This document shows positions 1-8,749 of a stretch of 64,000 bases of DNA, one piece after another. The DNA comes from Sporisorium sorghi (Eukaryota; Basidiomycota; Ustilaginomycetes; Ustilaginales; Ustilaginaceae): NCBI GenBank assembly GCA_023212695.1, contig JALCCG010000067.1, positions 1 to 64,000 on the forward strand, read 5' to 3'. Every line of letters begins with the position of its first letter. Positions within the stretch are counted from its first letter, which is position 1. Both the position numbers and the translations under genes were made by a program. The notes under the pieces were generated by a model. It searched no databases, was not told where the DNA came from, and saw nothing but the letters and a program-made list of their open reading frames with translations.

Positions 1-704
<704 letters not shown>

Positions 705-728
705 CATGAAATCCGTAAACGCCGATCA

Positions 729-791
729 TCTTTTGAGTGGCAATATATCCGCTGGTAACGGCTGATATACTGCTTCTTTTTTACTCAAAAG
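729..791. terminator. Intrinsic terminator after the collagen-like gene
   Basis: A stem at about 740-773 (GCAATATATCCGC with GCTGATATACTGC, two mismatches) is followed by TTCTTTTTT. An outer arm CTTTTGAGT/ACTCAAAAG extends the structure on both sides. Confidence 0.75.
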
Positions 792-914
792 GACTAAGCA
801 AGCCTTGCTTGAATAATCCGATTTATTTTGAATGGACGATGAGGTATACTGGATTTGGGATTTTTCATAATCCTTGACATAGTATGTGAGCGAACATGAA
901 GGAGCGAGTTTAAC

Positions 915-1562
915 TTGCAGGAGAAAGCCGGATATAAATCGATTGCGCTTGATATTGCCCAGCGTATTGTCAGTGGGGAATTTCCCGTCGCCAGTAAAAT
1001 TTCTGGACGTTCTTTATTAGCCGGTCAATACCAGGTATCACCAGAAACAATTCGCAAGGCGATTGGCTTGCTGAAGGAAGAGAATATTGTTTCTGTATCC
1101 CAGGGTAAGGAAATTATTATTGTCTCGGATCGTAATGCATTAGAGTATACGACCCGGAACAATTATTTGAAATCGGCGTATTCCTTAAAACAGGATTTAC
1201 AACAGCTTCTTCAGGAGAAGAAAGAGATGGACCGTAAATTTGCCGAGCTGTTCACTCAGATCATTGAGGCATCGGATCGGCTTCAAAATTTAAAGCCCTA
1301 CCATCCCGTTGAGATCAAAATCAGCGATTTATCGCATGTTATCGGTCGTACGATTGGAAATCTGCTGTTTTGGCAAAATACAGGCGCCACCATCATTGCC
1401 CTTCGCAGAGGGACGGAAGTGACCATATCTCCGGGTCCCCATGTTATCTTAAGAGAAGGGGATATCATTGTTGCCGTCGGAGATGAACGCATGTATGAAC
1501 GAACGGAGCAGTTTATCAACCGTCCGCTGGATGAGGAAATTCAAGCAACGGATCCATCATAA
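915..1562 (+). CDS. busR: GntR-family regulator with RCK_C/TrkA-C domain (BusR-like)
   Basis: 215 residues. Residues about 8-75 form a GntR-type winged helix (SIALDIAQRIVSGEF, SPETIRKAIGLLKEENIV). A coiled segment follows (about 95-125), and residues about 130-205 match an RCK_C/TrkA-C module (VIGRTIGNL, GPHVILREGDIIVAVGD). This architecture is that of BusR, the c-di-AMP-binding repressor of glycine-betaine transport in Lactococcus and Streptococcus. The gene directly precedes an OpuC-like operon, which supports the same job here. The start is TTG at 915, served by AAGGAGCG at 899-906; no ATG fits as well. c-di-AMP binding is inferred from architecture and context only. Confidence 0.75.
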   Translation: MQEKAGYKSIALDIAQRIVSGEFPVASKISGRSLLAGQYQVSPETIRKAIGLLKEENIVSVSQGKEIIIVSDRNALEYTTRNNYLKSAYSLKQDLQQLLQEKKEMDRKFAELFTQIIEASDRLQNLKPYHPVEIKISDLSHVIGRTIGNLLFWQNTGATIIALRRGTEVTISPGPHVILREGDIIVAVGDERMYERTEQFINRPLDEEIQATDPS

Positions 1563-1585
1563 TTTCATATCATGAACGGCAAATA

Positions 1586-1622
1586 AAAGCTGCACAGAAC
1601 CCTGATTCTGGCGGCTTTTTTG
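1586..1622 (+). terminator. Terminator after the GntR-RCK gene
   Basis: Hairpin AAAGC..CAGAA / TTCTG..GCTTT with loop CCCTGA, followed by a run of six T. It separates the regulator gene from the transporter operon, so the operon probably relies on its own promoter. Confidence 0.75.
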
Positions 1623-1678
1623 CTATGAGAAATGGATCCTACCATATTTAAACAAACAATCTATTAGTTCATGATAAG

Positions 1679-1707
1679 TTGTCAGTAGGTCTAAGGTCTG
1701 GTATAGT
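1679..1707 (+). promoter_or_regulatory. Sigma-A-type promoter of the osmoprotectant transporter operon
   Basis: TTGTCA (1679-1684), a 17-bp spacer, then TATAGT (1702-1707), about 120 bp before the ATPase start. Spacing and hexamers are close to consensus. It is the best candidate for the operon promoter and for the target of the upstream BusR-like protein. Confidence 0.6.
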
Positions 1708-1776
1708 ATTAGTTGTACTTACAAATGAATGCTAAATGAGTTGGTTTGTTTGGAGAGCTTGGTCAGTGGGTAAAAG

Positions 1777-1799
1777 AATTAGCGAGTAAGCTAATTTTT
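1777..1799 (+). terminator. Small terminator-like hairpin in the operon leader
   Basis: AATTAGC (1777-1783), loop GAGTAA, GCTAATT (1790-1796), then T residues. It lies between the promoter and the start codon, so it could act as an attenuator. AGCTT at 1756-1760 could pair with AAGCT at 1788-1792 as an alternative fold. The stem is only 7 bp, so the role is uncertain. Confidence 0.4.
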
Positions 1800-1828
1800 G
1801 TTGTATCACAAAAAAAAGGGGGGTATAT

Positions 1829-2962
1829 ATGCTGAAATTTGAACATGTCGGCAAGAAATACGCCAATGGTTTTGAAGCAGTGAAAGATATTAATTTTGAA
1901 GTGGAATCAGGAGAAATCCTGGTGCTGATCGGACCGAGCGGATGCGGGAAGACCACCACGATGAAGATGATTAACCGCCTAATACCGAACACATCCGGAA
2001 AGATTTACATCCACGGTAAAGATATCTCGAAGGAAAATCCCGATACGCTGCGAAAGAACATCGGTTATGTTATCCAGCAGATCGGTTTGTTCCCGCATTA
2101 TACGATTGAGGAGAATGTCGGACTTATTCCTCAGCTTAAAGGATGGGACGCAGGCAAGAAGAAAGAGCGCGTTCTCGAGATGCTCCGTCTGGTGGGATTA
2201 GACCCTGATGTGTTTGCCAAAAGATATCCGAAGCAGCTATCAGGTGGGCAGCAGCAAAGAGTAGGCGTGGCGAGAGCTCTTGCAGGCGATCCCGAAGTTG
2301 TCCTGATGGATGAGCCCTTTGGAGCGCTCGATCCCATTACCAGAGAGCAATTGCAGGATGAGTTATTGAAATTGCAAAAAGAAGTAAAGAAAACCATCGT
2401 ATTTGTAACGCATGATATGGAAGAGGCACTGAAGCTCGGCGATAAAATCGCCATTCTCAAAGACGGAGAATTGGTGCAATTCGATTCACCTGAACAAATT
2501 CTTAGCCAGCCGGCGAATGAATTCGTGGAAGGCTTTATCGGTAAAAATCGAATTTATCAAAACCCCGAATACATTCCGGTCACCGATGTGATGCGGGATA
2601 ATCCTTCTACCTCATATCCGGACAGGACTCCGGGCAAAGCACTTGCCTTTATGCGACAGCGGAAAACGGATACCCTGCTCGTTGGCGATGAATCAAACCA
2701 CTTACTTGGGATTGTATCTGCCTATGATCTCGCCGCCAAAATGGAGGGAATCCGTACGATCGAGGAAATCATGACATGGCCTACGATTGTACTTCAGGAT
2801 ACGGCTACAGCAAGGGACGCATTGTCCTTGATTACACAAGCGCCACATGGCGTCATTCCCGTAACTACAGCAGACGGCACCATTGCCGGAATCGTTACGA
2901 GAAGCAGTCTCTTGACCGCTTTTGCCGCTAAATGGGTGGGAGAAGAGGAGGAGACATTATGA
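1829..2962 (+). CDS. opuCA: Osmoprotectant (betaine/carnitine/choline-type) ABC transporter ATPase, OpuCA-like
   Basis: 377 residues, close to the usual OpuCA length. The N-terminal ATPase has Walker A GPSGCGKTT (about 34-42), the LSGGQQQRVGVARAL signature, Walker B VVLMDEPFGALDP and the switch His in FVTHD. Two C-terminal CBS repeats (about 255-370) are typical of OpuCA/ProV-like subunits, where they sense ionic strength or nucleotides. The start ATG follows a GGGGGG-rich ribosome binding site. The stop overlaps the permease start by 4 bp (ATGA), indicating translational coupling. The substrate range (betaine, carnitine, choline) cannot be read from the sequence. Confidence 0.9.
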   Translation: MLKFEHVGKKYANGFEAVKDINFEVESGEILVLIGPSGCGKTTTMKMINRLIPNTSGKIYIHGKDISKENPDTLRKNIGYVIQQIGLFPHYTIEENVGLIPQLKGWDAGKKKERVLEMLRLVGLDPDVFAKRYPKQLSGGQQQRVGVARALAGDPEVVLMDEPFGALDPITREQLQDELLKLQKEVKKTIVFVTHDMEEALKLGDKIAILKDGELVQFDSPEQILSQPANEFVEGFIGKNRIYQNPEYIPVTDVMRDNPSTSYPDRTPGKALAFMRQRKTDTLLVGDESNHLLGIVSAYDLAAKMEGIRTIEEIMTWPTIVLQDTATARDALSLITQAPHGVIPVTTADGTIAGIVTRSSLLTAFAAKWVGEEEETL

Positions 2963-3615
2963 GAGATCGATCTTTATGGGAACAAATGAAACAGCAGCTG
3001 GAGAGCCGTGGGGATGACTTGATTCAGTCATTGGGTGTTCATATCCAGCTCGTCCTGATATCCATGCTTCTGGCAGTCATTATAGGTATTGCTTTCGGAA
3101 TATTAATATCACGGATTAAGGCATTAAAGGGAATTACGCTGGGTACTGCAGGCATCTTGCAAACCATTCCGAGTCTGGCGATGCTTGGGTTTATGATTCC
3201 GTTGTTTGGCATCGGGATGAAAACGGCCATTGCGGCATTGTTTTTATATTCTCTGCTGCCAATCATCCGCAACACCTACGCAGGCATTACGGAGGTTGAT
3301 AAATCGGTGGTTGAGGCAGCAAGAGGGATGGGCATGAAGAGTGGACAGATTTTGTTCAAAGTGCAATTGCCTCTGGCGATGAGTGTCATCATGGCGGGCA
3401 TTCGAACAGCTGCGGTTATCAATGTAGGTACAGCGACACTTGCTGCCTTTATTGGAGCGGGTGGATTAGGTGAATTCATCTTCCTTGGGATTCAGCGCAA
3501 CATTGAAGCGTTAACCTTAATGGGCGCGATCCCGGCAGCTCTTCTGGCACTTGTCATCGATTATTTGCTGGGATTGCTTGAAAAGGCAACGACCCCAAAA
3601 GGACTAAAGGTGTAA
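2959..3615 (+). CDS. opuCB: Osmoprotectant ABC transporter permease, OpuCB-like
   Basis: 218 residues with about six membrane segments and the binding-protein-dependent permease motif near VVEAARGMGMKSGQILFKVQLP (the EAA loop contacting the ATPase). I use the ATG at 2959, which overlaps the ATPase stop and has AGGAGG 6-11 bp upstream, rather than the ATG at 2932. B. subtilis OpuC has two permeases (OpuCB and OpuCD). Only one is present here, so the channel is probably a homodimer. Confidence 0.88.
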   Translation: MRDRSLWEQMKQQLESRGDDLIQSLGVHIQLVLISMLLAVIIGIAFGILISRIKALKGITLGTAGILQTIPSLAMLGFMIPLFGIGMKTAIAALFLYSLLPIIRNTYAGITEVDKSVVEAARGMGMKSGQILFKVQLPLAMSVIMAGIRTAAVINVGTATLAAFIGAGGLGEFIFLGIQRNIEALTLMGAIPAALLALVIDYLLGLLEKATTPKGLKV

Positions 3616-3679
3616 TTGTAATAGGATAGACCCAACAGGATGTTTTCATAAAAATAATAAGGTAGCACAGGAGGTACGA

Positions 3680-4597
3680 ATGAAGATAAAAAAGATTATG
3701 GTTGTATTGGGAATGCTGGCATCGATTGGTATGGTTCTAGCTGCTTGCGGTGGAAATTCGGATGGGGATCAAGCCGCCGAGGGCAATAAACAAATAACCG
3801 TCAGCTCCAAGAACTTCACGGAAAACGTCATTCTGGCGCATATGATGGCTGAGCTGATCGAAGCCAAAACGGATATTAAAGTGACAAGAACCGTGAATCT
3901 TGGCGGCTCCAACGTAGTATGGAACGCGCTGAAGAATAACGAGGTTCAGCTGTTCCCCGATTATACGGGCACCATTGTAGCCAATTATTATCAAGAAGAG
4001 ACAGGGACATCGGAAGAATCTCTCAGCAAGACAAGAGAGCTGCTTAAGGCGGATAATCTTGCCTTCCTGGAGCCATTCGGTATGAACAATACGTATACTT
4101 TGGCTGTTACCAAGGAAACGGCAGATCAATACAATCTTAAAACCTTCAGTGATCTTGCCAAGGTTTCGGATGATATGACACTCGGCGTAGAGTTCGAATT
4201 TCTGGATCGGGATGACGGCTATCCGGGAATCCAGAAGCTGTATGACATGAATTTCAAAGATTCCAAGGGGATGGACCACGGAATCATGTACCAGGCCATT
4301 GAGAAAGGTGAGACGGATGTAACGAACGCGTATGCCACGGATGCACAGATTATCGTGCATAACCTGGTGATTTTGGAGGATGACAAACAATTTTTCCCTC
4401 CATATGATGGCGGTCCCGTCATTCGTCAGGATACGCTTGACCAATATCCGGAGCTTGAGGACGTGCTGAACCTGCTCAAGGGACAGATTACGGATGCTGA
4501 AATGCAGGAGTTGAACGCTCAGGTGGATATGGAAGGATTGAAGGAAGATGATGTAGCTCGAGACTTCCTGGTGAAAAAAGGCTTGATCGAAGGATAA
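3680..4597 (+). CDS. opuCC: Osmoprotectant-binding lipoprotein, OpuCC-like
   Basis: 305 residues. A lipoprotein signal peptide ends at the lipobox LAAC (Cys23). The mature part opens with QITVSSKNFTENVILAHMMAE, the typical start of OpuAC/OpuBC/OpuCC quaternary-amine binding proteins, and carries the conserved FPDYTGT segment near residue 95. It is the third gene of the operon after the ATPase and permease and is followed by a strong terminator. It is expected to be tethered to the outer face of the membrane and to deliver betaine-type solutes to the permease. Confidence 0.9.
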   Translation: MKIKKIMVVLGMLASIGMVLAACGGNSDGDQAAEGNKQITVSSKNFTENVILAHMMAELIEAKTDIKVTRTVNLGGSNVVWNALKNNEVQLFPDYTGTIVANYYQEETGTSEESLSKTRELLKADNLAFLEPFGMNNTYTLAVTKETADQYNLKTFSDLAKVSDDMTLGVEFEFLDRDDGYPGIQKLYDMNFKDSKGMDHGIMYQAIEKGETDVTNAYATDAQIIVHNLVILEDDKQFFPPYDGGPVIRQDTLDQYPELEDVLNLLKGQITDAEMQELNAQVDMEGLKEDDVARDFLVKKGLIEG

Positions 4598-4608
4598 TGC
4601 AGCACAGC

Positions 4609-4638
4609 AAAACCGGTCTTTTTAGACCGGTTTTTTTG
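4609..4638 (+). terminator. Intrinsic terminator of the osmoprotectant operon
   Basis: Perfect 9-bp stem AACCGGTCT/AGACCGGTT (4611-4619 and 4624-4632) with a TTTT loop, followed by a T run. Confidence 0.9.
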
Positions 4639-4792
4639 CGTGCATTTAGTTTTCTCGCATATAAAGGAGATGGGGGGCCCTCAGGGCAGGGCAGAGGTCA
4701 AATTTGTTCTGGATTTTAAGCAATGTCTAATGGTAAAATCCTCTTAAATTTCCAACACATTTCATAGATGATAGAGGAAGGAGGATTAGTAG

Positions 4793-5686
4793 ATGAAAAT
4801 GGTGCCCGTTCTTCATTATGATGCATTCTCCGTTCAGCCCAATAAGGGGAACCCTGCCGGCGTTGTCTTGCATGCAGATACGCTGACCGAGGAAGAAATG
4901 TTAGCCATCGCCCGCAAGGTCGGCTTCAATGAAACCACGTTTATTTTAAAGTCTGAGAAGGCAGATATCCGCTTGAGGTATTACACACCGGGTCACGAAA
5001 TGAACTTGTGCGGTCACGCAACCATGGCATCTATGTATGCATTGCGAACCAAGGGGCTGCTGCCAGAGAAAGAAACCGTGTGGATTGAAACCAACGTGGG
5101 TGTGCTGCCGATAGAATTCCTTCATGAACAAGATCGGTTAACGATGAAGATGAAGCAGGATCATCCTCAATTCATTCCCTTTGAAGGTGATGTTGATCAA
5201 CTGGCCGCCTCTATCAATCTGAAACGCGAGGATTTGGATCTATCGATGCCCATCGTATACGGAAGCACGGGAATATGGACATTACTGGTGCCGGTGAAAG
5301 GGTTAAGCGGATTTGATCGGATGGTCCCAAACAATGTGTTATTTCCGGACATTTTAACCGAAAATCCAAAGGCCTCGCTGCATCCGTTCTGTATGGAGAC
5401 GATGGACGATTCTTCCTTCATGCATGCGAGACATTTCTCTTCACCCTATTCAGGCACAGTCGAGGACCCGGTGACAGGGACCGCATCCGGCGTAATGGGA
5501 GCATATTATTTAACTTATCTGAACACCGAGCTGCCCTCCGCGCAATTTATCGTTGAACAAGGCCAAGAGATGGGTAAAGACGGCAGAGTCCATGTTCAAG
5601 TGAATCGTAATCAAGACAAGATGGACGTATATATATCCGGTACGGCGGTTTTTGTACGGGAGTTCGATGTTCATATTGATGGATGA
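4793..5686 (+). CDS. PhzF-family isomerase/epimerase
   Basis: 297 residues, the usual length of the PhzF fold. Residues 19-25 (GNPAGVV) and 44-50 (GFNETTF, with Glu47 matching the catalytic acid of PhzF) are seen, as are CGHAT near residue 75 and GTASG in the C-terminal half. Members are diaminopimelate-epimerase-like enzymes; most are not phenazine enzymes and their substrates are unknown. The start follows GGAAGGAGG. The next gene begins 34 bp downstream with its own ribosome binding site, so the two probably share a transcript. Confidence 0.88.
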   Translation: MKMVPVLHYDAFSVQPNKGNPAGVVLHADTLTEEEMLAIARKVGFNETTFILKSEKADIRLRYYTPGHEMNLCGHATMASMYALRTKGLLPEKETVWIETNVGVLPIEFLHEQDRLTMKMKQDHPQFIPFEGDVDQLAASINLKREDLDLSMPIVYGSTGIWTLLVPVKGLSGFDRMVPNNVLFPDILTENPKASLHPFCMETMDDSSFMHARHFSSPYSGTVEDPVTGTASGVMGAYYLTYLNTELPSAQFIVEQGQEMGKDGRVHVQVNRNQDKMDVYISGTAVFVREFDVHIDG

Positions 5687-5720
5687 CTTAGAGCGAGGGA
5701 CGTAAGAAGGAGCGTATGTT

Positions 5721-6650
5721 ATGAAAACATTTAAACCTGAGATGACTTTGGATTTAGCGATTGAGCATCTGAATCATATTGAAGGCGAGACCGTGAGGAA
5801 GGTCACACCTATAGAGATGGGTGAGCTTAGCAAGGTGTTCAGTTATCGGAAGGGCGATGCTGACTATGTTATTCATTTCAAAAGCAATAGGGAAAGTCTT
5901 GATAAACAGCTCTATATTTACAATAAGTACGGCGCACCATCCTTGCCCATTCCCCGCATTCACAAGATAGGGGAGTTTGGGGATATTCACTACTCCATCT
6001 CAGACAAGGTATCGGGCACACCGATTAGTGCCCTGGAGCCGGAGCAAATCCGAAATCTTATTCCGAGTTTAGTCCATCATTTTATACTTATAAACCAGGT
6101 AAGTGTTGGGGACTCCGGTGAAGGATTTGGCTGGATTACCCCGGAAGGAAAGGCGTCCCATCGTTCGTGGCCTGATTGCCTGGAATCTTTTTTTGATCAG
6201 GAGCAAGAGGGGTTCCATCATGGATGGAAGAGCTTATATGAGAGCAGTTTTCTGGAACAAGATTTTTTTGAAGATGTGTATGAAACGATGCTCGGGCTTG
6301 CTCAATACTCACCTCAAGAACGCTATCTGGTACATGGTGATTTTCATCTGGGCAATATGCTCGGCGAGGATCCGTTTGTGACAGGGATTGTGGATTGGGA
6401 GATGGCGATGTACGGAGACTTTATGCTGGATGTCGCTGTTCTTCACATATGGCATCCGATGCTGGAATTTCCACAAAGGCTGCTGCAAGCTATGACGGAG
6501 CGCGGTGTCGAGATTCCTTATTTTGAAGAGAGGCTGCTGTGCCATCAGCTCTTTAAAACGCTGGATGCACTCCGTTTTTATGCGAAGAAGGATGACGCCA
6601 ACAGCTATCAATTCATAAAAAATCGTATCATGTCTTTGATAGATTCATAG
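5721..6650 (+). CDS. Aminoglycoside-phosphotransferase-fold (APH) kinase
   Basis: 309 residues of the APH/choline-kinase fold. The Brenner motif HGDFHLGN (near residue 205) supplies the catalytic Asp, and IVDWEMA is the metal-binding DFG-like segment. The N-terminal lobe has the FKSNRES region expected for ATP binding. The family phosphorylates hydroxyls of antibiotics, sugars or amino alcohols; nothing here identifies the substrate, and drug resistance should not be assumed. The start at 5721 has AAGGAGC upstream. It probably forms an operon with the PhzF gene. Confidence 0.82.
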   Translation: MKTFKPEMTLDLAIEHLNHIEGETVRKVTPIEMGELSKVFSYRKGDADYVIHFKSNRESLDKQLYIYNKYGAPSLPIPRIHKIGEFGDIHYSISDKVSGTPISALEPEQIRNLIPSLVHHFILINQVSVGDSGEGFGWITPEGKASHRSWPDCLESFFDQEQEGFHHGWKSLYESSFLEQDFFEDVYETMLGLAQYSPQERYLVHGDFHLGNMLGEDPFVTGIVDWEMAMYGDFMLDVAVLHIWHPMLEFPQRLLQAMTERGVEIPYFEERLLCHQLFKTLDALRFYAKKDDANSYQFIKNRIMSLIDS

Positions 6651-6702
6651 ACCCAATGATGCTAGTTGGGATAATGCGGTCTCGGTAGGAGCTGATCATT
6701 TC

Positions 6703-7806
6703 GTGAAAAAAATGATGGTTGTAGGTGCATCAGGTGTTCTTGGTACATGGATTTGTCTGGAAGTCCTTCGGATATTTACTCATAACGTAAGCTTGGTCGT
6801 AAGTGATTATAAAGCAGACAGAGGTAAAAACACGGCAGTTTCTTTAGGTGAACAAGTTCAATTTCGTTTATTAGATATTACTCATAAAGAGAGTATCGAA
6901 CAGGCCGTTTGTGATATTGATCTTGTAATTGTGTCAGCCAAACAGCAGCAGCCGCTAATTCAACATGCCTGTATTAAACACCAAGTTCGATGTATCGATG
7001 TAACGGTGTTTTATGACTTTGTGTGTGAGACGAGGTCCTTGCACTACGATGCGGTAAATAATGAGATTGGATCGATAGTAATGTCAGGTTTTTTCCCGGG
7101 ATTATCTGGATTAATCGTTAAGAAGGCAGTATCTCCGTTTAGCGAGATTACAGAAGTCAACGTGGGATTGTTGCAAAGCACGAATGCCAAAGCCGGAGTT
7201 TCAGGCATTATAGATATGCTGCGAATGATAAGCCAAGATGTTAGGCGTCACGATGGACAACAATCAGCTACCATATCGGGTTTTAAGATAAAAAGAAATA
7301 TGATGTTCTCCAGTTCATTACGTAATCGAAAAGTCCGGTTAATCGAGCATGCTGAAAGAGCTTTTTTAAGAGAAATACTGCAAGTTGAACAGATTCATTA
7401 TTGGACCGCGTGGAACAACAATATGTTCAATATCTTTGTAGGTTTACTTAAACGGTCTGGTATTCTTGCTAGAATTCTTAAATTTGATGCGAATGTCCTT
7501 GTTAAGTATGTGAAGCATAATCCTGCGCAACCTGAGGAGGCTTCTCTCTCTATTGAGGTAAAGGGAGTAATCGGGAACCAGCAGTGTGTCAAAACGTTTG
7601 TATTGTCTACTTTTTCTGATTATCATACAACAGCGATGTTCACTGCCGCATTAGCGAAAATAGCGATAAACAAAGAGATATCCGGTGTTGTGTTCCCATT
7701 TGAAATAACAGATATCGATGAAATTTTATCCATAATGGATTGCCCTCGAATTACGCTAACAGAAGCCGGGATTTCGTGTGGTACAGGCATTATAAAAAAA
7801 GAATGA
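6703..7806 (+). CDS. NAD(P)-binding saccharopine-dehydrogenase-like protein
   Basis: 367 residues starting with GTG at 6703 (TAGGAG at 6686-6691). The N-terminus is a Rossmann segment (MVVGASGVLGTWICLEVLR), then a second strand ending in DYKADRG and an IDLVIVSAKQQQP edge, as in the saccharopine dehydrogenase NADP-binding family. The central GFFPGLSGLIVKKAV resembles the same superfamily. The C-terminal half lacks motifs I recognise. Amino-acid and codon style are AT-richer than the neighbours. Substrate and pathway are unknown. Confidence 0.65.
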   Translation: MKKMMVVGASGVLGTWICLEVLRIFTHNVSLVVSDYKADRGKNTAVSLGEQVQFRLLDITHKESIEQAVCDIDLVIVSAKQQQPLIQHACIKHQVRCIDVTVFYDFVCETRSLHYDAVNNEIGSIVMSGFFPGLSGLIVKKAVSPFSEITEVNVGLLQSTNAKAGVSGIIDMLRMISQDVRRHDGQQSATISGFKIKRNMMFSSSLRNRKVRLIEHAERAFLREILQVEQIHYWTAWNNNMFNIFVGLLKRSGILARILKFDANVLVKYVKHNPAQPEEASLSIEVKGVIGNQQCVKTFVLSTFSDYHTTAMFTAALAKIAINKEISGVVFPFEITDIDEILSIMDCPRITLTEAGISCGTGIIKKE

Positions 7807-7901
7807 GCCATAGGGGAAGTCCAAAGTCATTCCCACCTTGGACTTACTGCTTATCTCAGAACACAGCGGATGACATATTTCATTGTCAATCCGTTATCCA
7901 A

Positions 7902-7927
7902 AACCTTCACAGCCATGAAGGTTTTTT
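7902..7927 (+). terminator. Intrinsic terminator
   Basis: 8-bp stem AACCTTCA/TGAAGGTT with loop CAGCCA, followed by a T run. It lies about 95 bp after the saccharopine-dehydrogenase-like gene. Confidence 0.85.
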
Positions 7928-8075
7928 GGTCTTGTTTATAAACGGATATCAAGAAGAATGCCAATCACCAACAACAAGAAGGTTAAATGTGTGAAATGGA
8001 ATAGTTAACTGACGAGTCCAGAATGGAGGGCAAAGAATATACTGGACTAGGTTGAATTGAAGGGGCGGGAACGTC

Positions 8076-8687
8076 ATGAACCATATCGACAGGGTAAGGA
8101 GAAGCGTACCGGAGGGCACGTTGATTCGGGGAATACATCCTGCTATTTATTTGTATGAGCGAGGCAAGAAACGTCCTGTAACTGATACGGAGACATTCCA
8201 TTCCTATCGATTAAATGCAGAGGGCATTGTGATATTGGAGGAGTCGGTGCTGGAAGAGATGGAGACCGGCACGCCGGTGAACATCTATGGGGATTTTAGA
8301 ACGAATAGCCCTGCAACTCTTCTGGTGAAAAGCAGCGGTTCGGAAATTTACCTATGGACCGATGGTCTGCTTCATCCGATTGCATCGGGCGAAATTTACG
8401 ACAGACTGCGATTTCATTATTCAAGCGTAGTGACTTTGCCGGATGAACTGATCGCTTTCCTTCCGGAAGGGGATCCGATTCATGATGCAACGCTGCTCAC
8501 GCATTCCCTGGTGAACGGAAGAGTATACAGTGCTCCTAACGGATTGATTTATTATGGAGAGCGAAACAAGCTGCGAAAAATCGAGGGTCCCTCCGTATTC
8601 TCTTTCTATCGATGGAGAGTGGAGGAGATTGTTCATTTAACGAGGGAGGAGTTTAACCACTGCCGGTTAGGGGAACCGATTCTGTAG
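8076..8687 (+). CDS. Hypothetical protein made of three degenerate about 60-residue repeats
   Basis: 203 residues, family not recognised. I see three diverged copies of one unit: residues about 16-72 (IYLYERGKKRPVTDTETF, ending TGTPV), about 85-140 (IYLWTDGLLHPIASGEIY, ending EGDPI) and about 150-203 (GLIYYGERNKLRKIEG, ending LGEPI). The pattern is Ile-Tyr-Leu, polar turn with Gly, basic residue, Pro-Ile/Val, a Phe/Tyr helix, then Gly-x-Pro-Ile/Val. Such units occur as surface or glycan-associated beta modules in other bacteria. No signal peptide or membrane segment is seen. It heads a set with a glycosyltransferase and a methyltransferase, suggesting a glycan-related role. Confidence 0.7.
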   Translation: MNHIDRVRRSVPEGTLIRGIHPAIYLYERGKKRPVTDTETFHSYRLNAEGIVILEESVLEEMETGTPVNIYGDFRTNSPATLLVKSSGSEIYLWTDGLLHPIASGEIYDRLRFHYSSVVTLPDELIAFLPEGDPIHDATLLTHSLVNGRVYSAPNGLIYYGERNKLRKIEGPSVFSFYRWRVEEIVHLTREEFNHCRLGEPIL

Positions 8688-8749
8688 ATAGGTTTGCACT
8701 CCCATGGAGCTGTTGATGACGATAGGGGCGTTCGGGAAGGGTGAGAAAC

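Noticed and set aside
1710..1828. ydaO-type c-di-AMP riboswitch before opuCA
   Set aside because: None of the conserved ydaO blocks is visible; the leader is too short. Only the small hairpin is present.
3737..4444. 235-residue minus-strand ORF across the OpuCC-like gene
   Set aside because: Antisense shadow; high Ile/His/Arg content and no start signal.
5721..6650. Aminoglycoside resistance gene
   Set aside because: Only the generic APH/choline-kinase motifs are visible; position beside a PhzF gene gives no resistance evidence.
7740..7994. 84-residue plus-strand ORF after the saccharopine-dehydrogenase-like gene
   Set aside because: Overlaps the end of that gene and runs through a strong terminator; no ribosome binding site.
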